Below, one piece after another: positions 39,266 through 47,919 of a stretch of 64,000 bases of DNA. The stretch comes from Prosthecobacter sp. (GTDB taxonomy: Bacteria; Verrucomicrobiota; Verrucomicrobiia; Verrucomicrobiales; Verrucomicrobiaceae): the NCBI RefSeq assembly GCF_029946185.1, contig NZ_JAQSEA010000046.1:1-64000 (forward strand). The letters are read 5' to 3'. The notes under the pieces were generated by a model that saw only the letters and a list, made by a program, of their open reading frames with translations, was not told the origin of the DNA and did no database searches. Each line of letters opens with the position of its first letter. Position 1 is the first letter of the stretch. The translations under genes and the position numbers were made by a program.

Positions 39266-39630
39266 GCAAACAAAAAGTCGTCATCGTCGGAGCCAGCAAC
39301 AATCCCGCGCGCTACAGCCATCGCGCTTTGCTCCTTATACAGAAGCACGGGCATGAAGTCGTTCCCGTGCATCCAAAGTTGGCGGAAATTGAGGGCATTT
39401 CCGTGGTGGCAGATCTGGACTTGATCTCAGATCCGGTGGATACTGTGACAATGTATGTCGGTCCCGCGATCTCTGCAGGATTGCAGGACAAGCTCATCGC
39501 ACTCAAGCCGCGCAGGGTCATCTTCAATCCGGGCGCGGAAAATGCCTCTCTGGCAGATGCTTTGCAAAAAGCTGGAATTGGTTGCGAGGAAGCCTGCACC
39601 TTGGTGCTGCTAAACACCGGTCAGTTTTGA
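39262..39630 (+). CDS. CoA-binding domain protein (YccU-like)
   Basis: VVIVGASNNPARYSHRALLLIQKHGHEVVPVHP...VIFNPGAENASLADALQKAGIGCEEACTLVLL. Confidence 0.85.
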   Translation: MSKQKVVIVGASNNPARYSHRALLLIQKHGHEVVPVHPKLAEIEGISVVADLDLISDPVDTVTMYVGPAISAGLQDKLIALKPRRVIFNPGAENASLADALQKAGIGCEEACTLVLLNTGQF

Positions 39631-39669
39631 ACACAACTCACTGCATGGGTGTCTTTAAAAGTAACCGCC

Positions 39670-39864
39670 ATGCTTGAAATCCAAAAATTTCGATTTTATG
39701 AACGCAGCCGCCTGCGGGCGAAGGGTGTGACCGATGTCGAGATCGAAAAGGTGCAGCACCTGACCTTCAAGCCCGCCTTCGTCGAGGGCAAACGTCAGCA
39801 AAGAGATTCGAAAGACGGCAGCTACATGCCTCCTGAGCAGTTTGCCTTCCGTCGGGAACACTGA
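39670..39864 (+). CDS. Small protein of unknown function
   Basis: 64-aa ORF MLEIQKFRFYERSRLRAKGVTDVEIEKVQHLTF... between same-strand genes. Confidence 0.4.
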   Translation: MLEIQKFRFYERSRLRAKGVTDVEIEKVQHLTFKPAFVEGKRQQRDSKDGSYMPPEQFAFRREH

Positions 39865-39917
39865 AGCAGCGGCCTTGCCCGTCCGCCACGACCTGCTAGC
39901 ATCGCGGTACCTACCGC

Positions 39918-41192
39918 ATGCCCGCGAACCGCTTTTACACTTCCTTCGACTTCGAAACGCTCGCTTCACGCTCAGCGTATGCCGGTGAATACCGCAGCCC
40001 CTTCCAGATCGACCGGGATCGCATCATCCACAGCAGCGCCTTTCGCCGCCTCCAAAACAAGACCCAGGTCTTCTTGTCCGGCGAGTACGATTTCTACCGC
40101 ACTCGCCTCACGCACAGCATTGAAGTGGCACAGATCGGCCGCAGCATCTGCGGCTGGCTCACGCAGCAGAGCCAGTCCTTGGATGATGATTGCTTCATCG
40201 ACTCCGATCTCGTCGAAAGCGCCTGCCTCAGCCACGATCTCGGCCACCCTCCCTTCGGCCATGCTGGCGAGCGCACCCTGCACCACCTGATGGCACCCTA
40301 CGGCGGCTTCGAGGGCAATGCCCAGACCCTCCGCATCCTCACGCAGACACTCTTCAGCGAAGGCCGCAGCGGCATGGATCCCACCCGCGCTTTGCTGGAC
40401 GGCGTACTGAAATACAAAACGCTGCAAGCTGAGACCCCACAGGCAAAACATCACTACCTCTACAACGAACAGGAACGCTGGCTCGATTTCACCCTCGGCT
40501 GTCAGGCCTTCCCTCTGGAACTCACCCCTGGTCCGGTGCGCAACAGCTTCCGCAGCATCGAGTGCCAGATCATGGACTGGGCGGACGACACCGCCTACTC
40601 CCTCAATGACATTGCAGACGGCATCCACGCCGGATTCATCAACGTGCAGCGCCTGGAACGCTGGGCGGAAGAGCAGGGTGACCTCTCCGAAGCCGACCTC
40701 GCTGATGTGGCCTTCCTCTGCAAAGCCGTGCGTGAAAACCGCGTCGAAGGCCGCCTGAACCGCCTCATTGGCGAATGCATCCGCGCCACGAAACTGGTGC
40801 CCGCCGCAAACTTCCTCAGCCAGAGCACACGCAGACATCAGCATGCCTTGGAAATCAATCCCGTGCAGCGCAGGCGCGCAGATCTCCACAAAAAGATCGC
40901 CCTCGAACTCGTCTTCCTCAGCCCGCAGCTCCAGCAGCTCGACCACAAGGCCGACTTCATCCTCACCCGCGTCTTCGGCGTGCTTCAGGAACGCTACATC
41001 GACACCGTGCAGCCCAGAGGCCTGCACCTGATGCCTGCTTCAATCGAAAAGGAAATCCAAGCCGCCGCCGATGCATCCGCCCGTGCCCGTCTCGTCTGCG
41101 ACTGGATCGCCAACATGACCGACCACTTCGCCTTCCGGACCTACCGCCGCCTCTTCGACGCCGACTTCGGCTCGATCACGGATTTCGTGTGA
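39918..41192 (+). CDS. dgt: Deoxyguanosinetriphosphate triphosphohydrolase-like protein (HD domain)
   Basis: RDRIIHSSAFRRLQNKTQVF...RTRLTHSIEVAQIGRSI...CLSHDLGHPPFGHAGE. Confidence 0.95.
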   Translation: MPANRFYTSFDFETLASRSAYAGEYRSPFQIDRDRIIHSSAFRRLQNKTQVFLSGEYDFYRTRLTHSIEVAQIGRSICGWLTQQSQSLDDDCFIDSDLVESACLSHDLGHPPFGHAGERTLHHLMAPYGGFEGNAQTLRILTQTLFSEGRSGMDPTRALLDGVLKYKTLQAETPQAKHHYLYNEQERWLDFTLGCQAFPLELTPGPVRNSFRSIECQIMDWADDTAYSLNDIADGIHAGFINVQRLERWAEEQGDLSEADLADVAFLCKAVRENRVEGRLNRLIGECIRATKLVPAANFLSQSTRRHQHALEINPVQRRRADLHKKIALELVFLSPQLQQLDHKADFILTRVFGVLQERYIDTVQPRGLHLMPASIEKEIQAAADASARARLVCDWIANMTDHFAFRTYRRLFDADFGSITDFV

Positions 41193-41198
41193 GCGAGG

Positions 41199-41456
41199 TC
41201 ACCGATAGACTTCACGACGGTGTCCCATCGCTATAAGATAAATCTCATTTCGCCCAAGATCGAACTCGTAGATGATGCGATAATCGCCCACGCGTAGTTT
41301 GAACTCTTCACGTCCTTGCAGCCTGATGTGAGGATAGGTCTCCAGCCTGCCACCCAATTCGCGAATCCTGGACTCGATGCGTTGCCTGATTGTTGCCGAC
41401 AAGGAGAGATAAACCTGATCAAACTCCTTGGTATAGACCTCAGTGGCTTGATGCAT
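41199..41456 (-). CDS. RelE/ParE-superfamily toxin
   Basis: RIRELGGRLETYPHIRLQGREEFKLRVGDYRIIYEFDLGRNEIYLIAMGHRREVYR. Confidence 0.88.
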   Translation of the reverse strand: MHQATEVYTKEFDQVYLSLSATIRQRIESRIRELGGRLETYPHIRLQGREEFKLRVGDYRIIYEFDLGRNEIYLIAMGHRREVYR

Positions 41457-41462
41457 CTTAAC

Positions 41463-41657
41463 TCAAGAGTTGTCGGAGCGAAGGACCCGCACACGTCCCT
41501 CTTCGAGATCACTTTTCCCACGTTCAATGGCAGCCAGAAAATCGGGAGAGATCATCTCTTGGTCGTCGAGATAATCCGCCAGCCAGTCCTGCAACTCCAG
41601 CGCTGCGTTGCGCGGGAGTTGTTTTATGTCATTCTCGATGGCCTCTAGGACTGGCAT
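41463..41657 (-). CDS. Cognate antitoxin
   Basis: Small acidic ORF (MPVLEAIENDIKQLPRNAALELQDWLADYLDDQEMISPDFLAAIERGKSDLEEGRVRVLRSDNS) 6 nt upstream of the toxin. Confidence 0.75.
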   Translation of the reverse strand: MPVLEAIENDIKQLPRNAALELQDWLADYLDDQEMISPDFLAAIERGKSDLEEGRVRVLRSDNS

Positions 41658-41691
41658 GGCTGAATTTAACGTCAAATCCAGTGGTAGTAAA

Positions 41692-42924
41692 TCACAAAGC
41701 CGCAATCCGCCGGCACACTTCCTCCACATTCGCACGGCTGTTGAACGCACTGATGCGGAAGTAGCCCTCGCCAGCACTGCCGAAGCCGCTGCCAGGAGTG
41801 ATCACCACATTTGCCTCATTGAGCATCTTGTCGAACATCTGCCAGCTCGTCACGCCGCTCGGGCAGCCGACCCAGACATAGGGCGCATTGACTCCTCCAA
41901 AAACGGTCAGTCCTGCTTTTTTACAAGCATCGACCAGCAGCGCCGCATTGCCCATGTAGTGCTCAATGAGTGCCTTCACCTGCGCCTTGCCTTCGGCCGA
42001 GTAGATCGCCTCCGCACCGCGCTGGACAATGTAGCAGGCACCATTGAATTTCGTGCTGTGGCGGCGGCTCCAGAGCGCATGAATCGCCTGTTTGCCTCCG
42101 GCTTTCGTTTTGCCCATAAGGCCCTTTGGAATGATCACGATACCGCAGCGCACACCGGTGAAACCGCCGTTCTTGGAGAAGCTGCGGAACTCGATGGCGC
42201 AATCACGCGCTCCCTCGATTTCATAGATCGAGCGCGGCAGCTCAGGATCACGGATGAAAGCCTCGTAGGCGGCGTCATAGAGGATCGTGGTTCCGTTGGC
42301 CAAGGCGTATTTCACCCACGCTTCAAGCTGCGCACGGGTGGCCACAGCACCCGTCGGATTGTTCGGGTAGCACAGGTAGGCCAGATCCACCTGCTCGTTC
42401 GGGATCTCAGGCACAAAGCCGTTGGCAGGCGTGCACTTGAGGTAGTGCAGGCCCGCATAGGCACCGCTTTCGTCAGCCTCGCCCGTATTGCCCGCCATGA
42501 CGTTGGTATCGACGTACACAGGATACACCGGATCAGTGATCGCGATCTTGTTCCCCGCACCGAAGATGTCGAGGATGTTCCCGGTGTCGCATTTGCTGCC
42601 GTCGGAGATGAAAATTTCATCGGCTTCCACCTGGATGCCACGGGCCTTGAAATCGTTTTCGGCGATGGCGTTGCGCAGGAAATCGTAGCCCTGCTCCGGG
42701 CCGTAGCCACGGAAGGTCGCGCGGTCACCCTGTTCATCCACGGCCTTGTGCATCGCCGTGCGCACGGCCTCTGGCAGCGCCTCGGTCACATCGCCGATAC
42801 CGCAGCGGATCAGCCGTTTGGCCGCTTCGGCGTTGGCCTCGGTGAACACCTTCACACGACGGGCGATTTCAGGGAAGAGGTAACCGGCTTTGAGCTTGTT
42901 GTAGTTTTCGTTGATGTAGGCCAT
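41692..42924 (-). CDS. dapL: LL-diaminopimelate aminotransferase
   Basis: [24 protein letters not shown]...[12 protein letters not shown]...[19 protein letters not shown]. Confidence 0.95.
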   Translation of the reverse strand: MAYINENYNKLKAGYLFPEIARRVKVFTEANAEAAKRLIRCGIGDVTEALPEAVRTAMHKAVDEQGDRATFRGYGPEQGYDFLRNAIAENDFKARGIQVEADEIFISDGSKCDTGNILDIFGAGNKIAITDPVYPVYVDTNVMAGNTGEADESGAYAGLHYLKCTPANGFVPEIPNEQVDLAYLCYPNNPTGAVATRAQLEAWVKYALANGTTILYDAAYEAFIRDPELPRSIYEIEGARDCAIEFRSFSKNGGFTGVRCGIVIIPKGLMGKTKAGGKQAIHALWSRRHSTKFNGACYIVQRGAEAIYSAEGKAQVKALIEHYMGNAALLVDACKKAGLTVFGGVNAPYVWVGCPSGVTSWQMFDKMLNEANVVITPGSGFGSAGEGYFRISAFNSRANVEEVCRRIAAL

Positions 42925-43072
42925 GGCTGGGAAAAGGGCAGGTAGTCTGGCGAGTCGTGGCAGGGATGCAAGGACGTCGAATCCCAACCTACCATGAAGA
43001 AAAGGCACTGTCATCCAGCCGTGGATGCAGGGTGCAAGGCAAGAACCAGCCCTTTAGTGCCGTCCTCACTGC

Positions 43073-46000
43073 ATGCAACGTCCGTTGATCGCATGCCTGG
43101 CTCTGTGCCTCCCTCTCACCGGCAGGTCCGCTGAGGAACTGCAGTTCCCCTCCACACCGCCCACCGAGCCGCAAAACGCCGCGAAGACCTTCCACGTCCT
43201 CGATGGCTTCGAGATGCAGCTCATCGCCGCCGAGCCCCTCGTCACCGATCCCGTCGCCATCACCTACGACGAAGACGGCCGCGCCTACGTGTGCGAGATG
43301 AACGACTACCCCTACACGGACAAAGAGCGCCACAAGCACGCCCAGGAAAACCCCACCGACCAGTCCATCGGCAAAGTCCGCCTCCTCACCGACACCAATG
43401 GCGACGGCGTCTTCGACAAGTCCACCGTCTTCGCCGAAGGCCTCTCCTGGCCCACCGGCGCCGCTTGCTGGAAAGGCGGCATCTTCGTCACCGCCACCCC
43501 CGATGTGTGGTACCTCAAGGACACGAATGGCGATGGCGTGGCCGACGTGCGGCAAAAAATCTTCACCGGCTTCAAAAAGCTCAACGTCCAGGCCGTGATG
43601 AACAATCCCATCTGGGGCCTCGACCACCGCATCTACATCGCCGGCGGCAGCAACGGCGGCGAAATCCAGCGCGCCCCCGGCAGCGAGTCCGTCATGCCAC
43701 TTCCCGACGATTTCAAACCACTGCCCATCAAGCGCAACGACTTCAGCTTCGATCCCAGCACCGGCGATGTCCGCCTCGAAAGCGGCGGCGCACGCTTCGG
43801 CAATACCTTCGACGACTGGGGCAATCGCTTCCTCTGCAACATTCGCAATCCCTGCCAGCACGTCGTCCTGCCCTACCGCTACCTCGCGCGCAATCCCTAC
43901 CTCGTTATCCCCAGCGCCCTCAACGACTGCGCCGAAGCCGGCGACCAGCTCCCAGTCTATCGCACCAGTCCTGCCGAACCCTGGCGGGAGTTCCGCGCCA
44001 AACGCTGGGTGCAGGAAGGCAGCACACTGCCCAGGAGCGAACTCGTCGGCGCAGGCGTCGTCACCTCCTCCGCAGGCATCACCGTCTATCGTGGCGATAC
44101 CTACCCACCCGAGTACCGCGACTTCGTCTTCGTCGCCGATGTCGCCGGCAATCTCTTCTACCGCATGAAGCTCGTTCCCGACGGCGTCACCTTCAAAGCC
44201 GTGCAGGTCGATGGAACGAAAAACTTCTGCACCAGCGACGACCTCTGGTGTCGTCCCGTCAATTTCGTCAACGCCCCCGACGGCTGCCTCCACGTCTGCG
44301 ACATGTACCGCGAAGTAATCGAGCACCCCTGGAGCATCCCCGACGACATTCACACCGCCGTCGATCTCCTCCGCGGTCGCGAAAAAGGCCGCCTCTACCG
44401 TCTGGTTCCCCGCATTGTAGTACCGCCTTCAGGCGGCTCCGGAAACGCCCCCGCAAAACCCTTCAAACCCCGCCCCACCCCCAAGCTCAGCCTCGCCCCC
44501 ACCCCCGACCTCGTCGCCCTCCTCGACCACCCCAACGCCTGGCACCGCGAAACCGCCCAGCGCCTCCTCTTCGAGCGCCAGGACAAGGCAGCAATGGAGC
44601 CGCTGAGGGTGATGGTGAAGGCGGGGAAGACCGCGCAGGGACGAATCGCTGCATTGGGGGCGGTCCAGGCAATTGCGATAAAAACGGACTGGCTGCTTCA
44701 TCCGGATGGACAAGAGATGCTTCACCAAACTCTGCAAAATTCTCGTCGGGAGATACTTCGGATGGCTCTGCATGACCCCGACCCACGAGTGCGGGCGCAA
44801 AGCATCGAAGCTTATGCCAGCATCGAAGGTTTGTCTTCAGTGCAAGAGATTAAGAGCCTGCGCAACGATCCTTCAAAAGGGGTGCGCTTTAGCACAGCGT
44901 TTGCACTCGGTGGTTTAAGGCATGGCTATTGGCAGGGGACTCCGGAAACGGGTGTGACGGATATTGCTATTCTCGACGCAGGCGACCCATGGCTTGAGGC
45001 AGCGCTCCTAAGTTCGGGTTTCAATGAAATCGAATTATTTGACGGTCTTCTCCAGCATGGAATGCTGGAGCCACGTCAGGTCCAGCTTCTTTCTTCGGTA
45101 GGGTGGATGATAGGGCGCAAGCACGGGAAGTGGCCTGCTCCTTCAGATTGTTTTTGCGATGTGGCTGCTCACAAGGGCCTTCCAGATGATCAGAAACGTC
45201 AGATCATGCTGGCGATCGCAGAAGGCATGCGCGCGGCGGGCAGAACAGCAACCGAGTTGCTGACAGCACATGAACCAACTCATATTCAAATCGCTCGGGA
45301 ATATGTAGCACGCTGGCAGGCTGAGTCGCATCAGGTTTTCGAACAAGCCGCATCGAATATGCCGGACAAGACCAAAGCTCTGCGCATGCTGTCCTTGTTT
45401 GAGCCATTGAAGCAGGTGGAACCTATGGTGCTGAAATGTTTGGCACCCACCCAGTCCGCCGGACTTCAGTTGGCTGCTCTGGAAGCCCTCGGCTCTTCTC
45501 CCGACCCCGCCGTCGCCGACATCCTCCTCACCGCCTGGCCGACACTCACCCCCGCACTCCGCGAAAAAGCCACCACCCTCCTCCTCTCCCGCACCGACCG
45601 CATCGCCAAGCTCCTCGACGCCGTCGAAGCCAAAAAAATCCTCCCCTCGCAGCTCAGCGTCGCCGCCAAGGCCACGCTCGGCCGCCAAAAAACACCCGCC
45701 CTCGCCGAGCGCATCACCAAACTCATCGGCGACGGCTCATCCTCCAATCGCAAAGCCGTCATCGACAAGTACGCACCCGTCATGACTCTGGCCGGCGATC
45801 CCACCTCCGGCGCAAAAATCTACGAAACCCTCTGCATGGTCTGCCACCGTCATCTTGATCGCGGCAACGACGTCGGCCCCAACCTCGGCACCATCAAAGC
45901 CTGGACCGCAGAGCAAATCCTCACCAACGTCCTCGACCCCAACCGCGAAGTCTCTCCCAACTTCGCGCTCTACATCGTCGAAACCAACGACGGCCGCACC

Positions 46001-46192
46001 CTCTCCGGCCTCATCTCCAGCGAGACCGCCGGCAACCTCACCCTCAGACGCGCAGATGGCGGCACCGACACCGTCCTCCGCAGCGAAATCAAATCCCTCA
46101 CCAGTCCCGGCATCTCGCTCATGCCCGAAGGCCTCGAAGCCGCCATCACACCCCAGCAAATGGCAGATTTGATCGCCTATTTGAAGCAGTAG
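43073..46192 (+). CDS. PVC-type heme-binding CxxCH protein (beta-propeller dehydrogenase domain + HEAT repeats + cytochrome c domain)
   Basis: FEMQLIAAEPLVTDPVAITYDEDGRAYVCEMNDYP; HEAT region; C-terminal ETLCMVCHRHLDRGNDVGPNL. Confidence 0.9.
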   Translation: MQRPLIACLALCLPLTGRSAEELQFPSTPPTEPQNAAKTFHVLDGFEMQLIAAEPLVTDPVAITYDEDGRAYVCEMNDYPYTDKERHKHAQENPTDQSIGKVRLLTDTNGDGVFDKSTVFAEGLSWPTGAACWKGGIFVTATPDVWYLKDTNGDGVADVRQKIFTGFKKLNVQAVMNNPIWGLDHRIYIAGGSNGGEIQRAPGSESVMPLPDDFKPLPIKRNDFSFDPSTGDVRLESGGARFGNTFDDWGNRFLCNIRNPCQHVVLPYRYLARNPYLVIPSALNDCAEAGDQLPVYRTSPAEPWREFRAKRWVQEGSTLPRSELVGAGVVTSSAGITVYRGDTYPPEYRDFVFVADVAGNLFYRMKLVPDGVTFKAVQVDGTKNFCTSDDLWCRPVNFVNAPDGCLHVCDMYREVIEHPWSIPDDIHTAVDLLRGREKGRLYRLVPRIVVPPSGGSGNAPAKPFKPRPTPKLSLAPTPDLVALLDHPNAWHRETAQRLLFERQDKAAMEPLRVMVKAGKTAQGRIAALGAVQAIAIKTDWLLHPDGQEMLHQTLQNSRREILRMALHDPDPRVRAQSIEAYASIEGLSSVQEIKSLRNDPSKGVRFSTAFALGGLRHGYWQGTPETGVTDIAILDAGDPWLEAALLSSGFNEIELFDGLLQHGMLEPRQVQLLSSVGWMIGRKHGKWPAPSDCFCDVAAHKGLPDDQKRQIMLAIAEGMRAAGRTATELLTAHEPTHIQIAREYVARWQAESHQVFEQAASNMPDKTKALRMLSLFEPLKQVEPMVLKCLAPTQSAGLQLAALEALGSSPDPAVADILLTAWPTLTPALREKATTLLLSRTDRIAKLLDAVEAKKILPSQLSVAAKATLGRQKTPALAERITKLIGDGSSSNRKAVIDKYAPVMTLAGDPTSGAKIYETLCMVCHRHLDRGNDVGPNLGTIKAWTAEQILTNVLDPNREVSPNFALYIVETNDGRTLSGLISSETAGNLTLRRADGGTDTVLRSEIKSLTSPGISLMPEGLEAAITPQQMADLIAYLKQ
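44417..44436 (+). repeat. Putative REP-like palindrome inside coding sequence
   Basis: GTAG-TA-CCGCC-TTCA-GGCGG; encodes VVPPSGG in the inter-domain linker. Confidence 0.6.
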
Positions 46193-46213
46193 TCTTGCTT
46201 CCGCATATCTAGC

Positions 46214-46362
46214 GTTTTGCGAAACTGATTTCCGGAAAGCGAGCGTGAAGATACTCGCATGCCCGGCGCAGGTAGGGCTGGCTGTCCTCAGCCAGCCGCC
46301 GTCGAAGCCCATAATTTTCGAGCAAGAAGCAACCTGCTAAACGGAAATGAGTTTTGCGAACT
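46214..46362. repeat. About 149-bp segment bounded by imperfect inverted repeats and containing a GTAG-headed hairpin
   Basis: GTTTTGCGAAACTGATTTCCG (46214-46234) versus inverted CGGAAATGAGTTTTGCGAACT (46342-46362), 16/21 matches by eye. Confidence 0.4.
46272..46297 (+). repeat. Putative REP-like palindrome
   Basis: GTAG-GGCTGGCTG-TCCT-CAGCCAGCC; 9-bp perfect stem. Confidence 0.6.
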
Positions 46363-46400
46363 GCAATCGGATCACCCCATCAGCAGCGCATGCGCGGGTC

Positions 46401-46428
46401 GTAGGATGGGTGTGGCGACAGCCCGCCC
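46401..46428 (+). repeat. Putative REP-like imperfect palindrome
   Basis: GTAGGATGGGTGT-GGCG-ACAGCCCGCCC. Confidence 0.45.
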
Positions 46429-46545
46429 GTCCACCAGCGTAAGGCAATGCCCATGATACGCAGCCTCCCAAAATCGGATCGAGGAGCCAGTTTGGCGGCG
46501 CCGAAGCAGACGCACCCGGCCATGCATTCCCATACAGCAGGCAAA

Positions 46546-47913
46546 TCAAGCCAGCACTCGCCGCAGCACCTCGCCGTGTACATCCGTCAGCCGGAAATCC
46601 CGCCCCGCATAGCGGTAGGTCAGCTCCTCGTGGTTCACACCCAGCAGATGCAGAATCGTGGCATGCAGATCATGCACGCTGGTGGGGTTCTGCTCCGCAG
46701 CAAAGCCCAGCTCATCCGTGCTGCCATACACCGTGCCTCCCTTGATGCCCCCACCCGCCATCCAGACGCTGAAGCCATAGTGATTGTGATCGCGCCCCAG
46801 CTTGGACTTGCCCCCGCTTAGCTCCACCGTGGGCGTACGGCCAAACTCGCCACCCCAAATGACCAGCGTGTCCTCCAGCATGCCGCGCTGTTTCAGGTCA
46901 TGCAGCAGTGCCGCGATGGGCTGGTCGATCTCCCCCGCGAGCCTGCGGTGATTGGTCTCAATATTATCATGATTGTCCCATGGCTGCCCCGCGCCATGCC
47001 AGAGCTGTACCATGCGCACACCACGCTCCAGCAGCCGACGGGCAATAAGAGTCTGCCGCCCATGTACACCCTCGCCATACAACTCACGGATGTGCTGCGG
47101 CTCCTGCGTCACATCAAACGCATCCGCCGCCTCCATCTGCATCCGAAACGCCAGCTCAAAGCTTTGAATGCGTGCCTCCAGTCGTGGATCACTCCGCTCC
47201 TGCCTGTGTGCCTCATTGATGCGGCGCATCAGCTCCAGTTGGCGCAGTTGCACCCGCGCGTCCGCATGCGGACTGCGGATGTTTTCGATCAAACGATCCA
47301 CCTCCTTGTGCTTCGAGTCCACATACGTCCCCTGAAACGCCCCCGGTAAAAACGCCGACTGCCAGTTCTCCGCGCCCTTGATCGGCATGCCGCCCGGACA
47401 CATCGCGATGAACCCCGGCAAATTCTCATTCGCACTGCCCAGCCCATACGTCAGCCACGAGCCCAGGCTCGGCCTCGGCTGCACCGAGTCGCCGCAATTC
47501 ATGAGCATCAGCGACGGCTCATGGTTCGGCACCTGCGCCTGCATGGATCGGATCACCGCAATGTCATCGATGTGCTCCGCCGTTTTCGCAAACAGCTCAC
47601 TCACCTCAATGCCACTCTGCCCATAACGCTGAAACTTAAACGGCGAAGGAAACGCCGCCCCAGTCTTCCGCTCCGTCAGCCGGTGGCTCGGCACCGGTTT
47701 GCCCTCATACCGCGCCAGCGCCGGTTTCGGATCAAACGTATCCACATGCGACGGCCCGCCATTGAGAAAAAAATGGATCACCCGCTTCGCCTTAGGCGCA
47801 AAGTGCGGCCTCCCCGTGTTACTGGCAGCCGCATGCAGATCCGCCAGCCCCAGCATGCCCATCCCCATGCCAGAGCGGCGCAAAAAATCACGGCGGTTAA
47901 GAATGGGTGTCAT
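46546..47913 (-). CDS. DUF1501 domain-containing protein (Tat substrate)
   Basis: NRRDFLRRSGMGMGMLGLADLHA; FFLNGGPSHVDTFDPKPAL; WGGEFGRTPTVE. Confidence 0.95.
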   Translation of the reverse strand: MTPILNRRDFLRRSGMGMGMLGLADLHAAASNTGRPHFAPKAKRVIHFFLNGGPSHVDTFDPKPALARYEGKPVPSHRLTERKTGAAFPSPFKFQRYGQSGIEVSELFAKTAEHIDDIAVIRSMQAQVPNHEPSLMLMNCGDSVQPRPSLGSWLTYGLGSANENLPGFIAMCPGGMPIKGAENWQSAFLPGAFQGTYVDSKHKEVDRLIENIRSPHADARVQLRQLELMRRINEAHRQERSDPRLEARIQSFELAFRMQMEAADAFDVTQEPQHIRELYGEGVHGRQTLIARRLLERGVRMVQLWHGAGQPWDNHDNIETNHRRLAGEIDQPIAALLHDLKQRGMLEDTLVIWGGEFGRTPTVELSGGKSKLGRDHNHYGFSVWMAGGGIKGGTVYGSTDELGFAAEQNPTSVHDLHATILHLLGVNHEELTYRYAGRDFRLTDVHGEVLRRVLA

Positions 47914-47919
47914 AGGTAA

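Noticed and set aside
39904-39917. GCGGTACCTACCGC palindrome upstream of dgt
   Set aside because: Loop would be only 2 nt; unlikely to fold as drawn and no GTAG head.
39972-41027. 351-aa minus-strand ORF
   Set aside because: Shadow ORF antisense to dgt.
41608-42945. 445-aa plus-strand ORF
   Set aside because: Shadow ORF antisense to dapL and the antitoxin.
42989-44353. 454-aa minus-strand ORF
   Set aside because: Antisense to the well-supported PVC heme protein; its Asp/Glu/Gly/Val-rich composition is typical of shadow ORFs opposite C-ending codons.
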